Positions 33,562 to 34,514 of a stretch of 34,514 nucleotides of DNA are shown in pieces. Location of the stretch: contig NZ_AJXW01000036.1 of the NCBI RefSeq assembly GCF_000264375.1, positions 1-34,514 on the forward strand. Direction: 5' to 3'. The notes under the pieces are model-generated. The model searched no databases. It saw nothing but the letters and a program-made list of their open reading frames with translations, and had not been told where the DNA came from. Made by a program: the position numbers and the translations under genes. The stretch's first letter is position 1. Each line of letters starts with the position of its first letter. Source of the stretch: Rhodanobacter thiooxydans LCS2. GTDB taxonomy: Bacteria > Pseudomonadota > Gammaproteobacteria > Xanthomonadales > Rhodanobacteraceae.

Positions 33562-34463
33562 ACGCATCGGCGAACGGACGTCCAGCCGTCCATCTGGTTG
33601 ATGGAAGCATGTACGTGTTCCGCGCCTGGCACTCGATGCCGAACGAATTCCACGACGCCGACGGCCACCCGGTCAACGCGGTGCACGGCTACACCCGCTT
33701 CCTGTGCGAACTGCTCGAACGCGTGCAGCCCGAACACATCGCGGTGGCGTTCGACGCCTCGCTGACCAGCTCGTTCCGCAACGCGATCTACCCGCCGTAC
33801 AAGGCCAACCGCGAGCTGCCGCCGCCCGACCTGGAACGGCAGTTCGTGCAATGCCGCGCGATCACCGAGGCACTCGGCGTGCACCTGATGATCGACCACA
33901 GCTTCGAGGCCGACGACCTGATCGGCAGCACCGTGTGGAACCTGCGCGCGCAGGGCTGGCGCAGCGTGATCGTCTCCGCCGACAAGGACTTCGGCCAGTT
34001 GCTGGGCGAGCACGACGAGCAGTGGGACTACGCCCGCGGCCTGCGCTGGGGGCCGGCCGGCGTGCACGAGAAACTCGGCGTGCACCCGCACCAGGTCGCT
34101 GACTACCTGGCCCTGTGCGGCGACAGCGTGGACAACATCCCCGGCGTGCCCGGCGTCGGCGCCAAGACCGCCGCCGCCCTGCTCAGCCACTTCGGCAGCC
34201 TCGACGCGCTGCTCGAGCGCATCGACGAAGTCGCTTTCCTGCGCCTGCGCGGCGCTGCAGCCTGTGCCGCCAAACTGCGCGAACACGCCGAACAGGCGCG
34301 GCTCTATCGCCGCCTCACCCGCATCGCCCTGGACGCCCCCGGCGCCGAATCCGCCGACGTCCTGCAGCGCCGCCCGCCGCCCGTCGACCAGCTCGACGCA
34401 CTGTGCGAACAACTGCGCTTCGGCGCCTTCACCCGCAGCCGCCTGCACACCCTGCTGAGTTGA
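33558..34463 (+). CDS. 5'-3' exonuclease/flap endonuclease (XNI/PolA N-domain type)
   Basis: A 301-residue stand-alone structure-specific nuclease. Metal-binding acidic residues are visible at Asp15 (HLVDGSMYVFR), Asp66 (VAFDASLTSSFR), Glu117/Asp119/Asp120 (FEADDLIG), Asp142/Asp144 (SADKDFGQLL), and Asp189/Asp192 (GDSVDNIPG). The helix-hairpin-helix GVPGVGAKTAAALL follows at 196. It removes 5' flaps or RNA primers during replication and repair; a PolA 5' nuclease is usually also present. The GTG start at 33558 overlaps the nitroreductase stop, suggesting coupling. The last 60 residues are less conserved. Confidence 0.93.
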   Translation: MNASANGRPAVHLVDGSMYVFRAWHSMPNEFHDADGHPVNAVHGYTRFLCELLERVQPEHIAVAFDASLTSSFRNAIYPPYKANRELPPPDLERQFVQCRAITEALGVHLMIDHSFEADDLIGSTVWNLRAQGWRSVIVSADKDFGQLLGEHDEQWDYARGLRWGPAGVHEKLGVHPHQVADYLALCGDSVDNIPGVPGVGAKTAAALLSHFGSLDALLERIDEVAFLRLRGAAACAAKLREHAEQARLYRRLTRIALDAPGAESADVLQRRPPPVDQLDALCEQLRFGAFTRSRLHTLLS

Positions 34464-34477
34464 TGCTTTTCTCCCTC

Positions 34478-34492
34478 CCCTGCATCGCAGGG
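34478..34492 (+). other. Small hairpin after the exonuclease gene
   Basis: CCCTGC/GCAGGG forms a 6-bp stem with loop ATC, followed by G-rich sequence up to the window end. A T4 run precedes it rather than follows it. It may be the start of an intergenic repeat or a terminator for a minus-strand gene beyond the window. Confidence 0.35.
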
Positions 34493-34514
34493 TAGGGCTG
34501 GGGTGGGGTGCTCT

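Overview
The window is a high-GC chromosomal segment of a gammaproteobacterium, most probably of the Xanthomonadales/Lysobacterales (Rhodanobacteraceae-like). This is inferred from gene order and protein families: tRNA-Tyr-Gly-Thr-tuf; the cluster TPR lipoprotein-lolB-ispE-tRNA-Gln-prs-rplY-pth-ychF divergent from hemA-prfA; a sigma factor-DUF3619-DUF3106 trio; a short one-domain asparaginase; and SufT. Species cannot be told from the sequence alone.

Layout. Bases 1-0.9 kb: a minus-strand stable-RNA operon with a promoter, a decayed tRNA-Tyr copy, intact tRNA-Tyr, tRNA-Gly and tRNA-Thr, and the first 20 codons of EF-Tu. 0.9-9.0 kb (minus): acyl-CoA thioesterase, ychF, pth, rplY (L25/Ctc), prs, tRNA-Gln, a fused GNAT-IspE protein, lolB and a TPR lipoprotein. 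9.1-12.6 kb (plus): hemA, prfA and a PPK2 polyphosphate kinase. 12.6-14.6 kb (minus): an overlapping acylphosphatase/TlpA-like/YihY-like trio. 14.7-15.7 kb (plus): wrbA and a DUF2069 membrane protein.

15.8-20.2 kb is the accessory island. It is a run of eight small, AT-richer, minus-strand genes separated by seven short palindromic sites that match integron attC recombination sites of the aadA type. No integrase is present, so it is an attC cluster lacking integrase (CALIN). Two of the attC sites carry a 158-167 bp insert with inverted ends, flanked by a duplicated AAC exactly at the integrase core site. Most cassette products are unknown; visible themes are a ClpP-like exported serine protease, a zinc-ribbon DUF2321 protein, a small lipoprotein, a possible HEPN protein and membrane proteins.

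20.3-34.5 kb returns to core-like genome: a divergent thioesterase/acyl-CoA dehydrogenase pair, a one-domain asparaginase, a secreted M4 metalloprotease with two C-terminal PPC domains, sufT, a small membrane protein, and the transhydrogenase genes pntB, pntAb and pntAa. A plus-strand sigma-factor/anti-sigma-like/DUF3106 operon sits between pntAa and pntAb and splits that locus. The window ends with cytidine deaminase, a nitroreductase and a FEN/XNI-type 5'-3' exonuclease. REP-like palindromes and short tandem repeats occupy several intergenic gaps.
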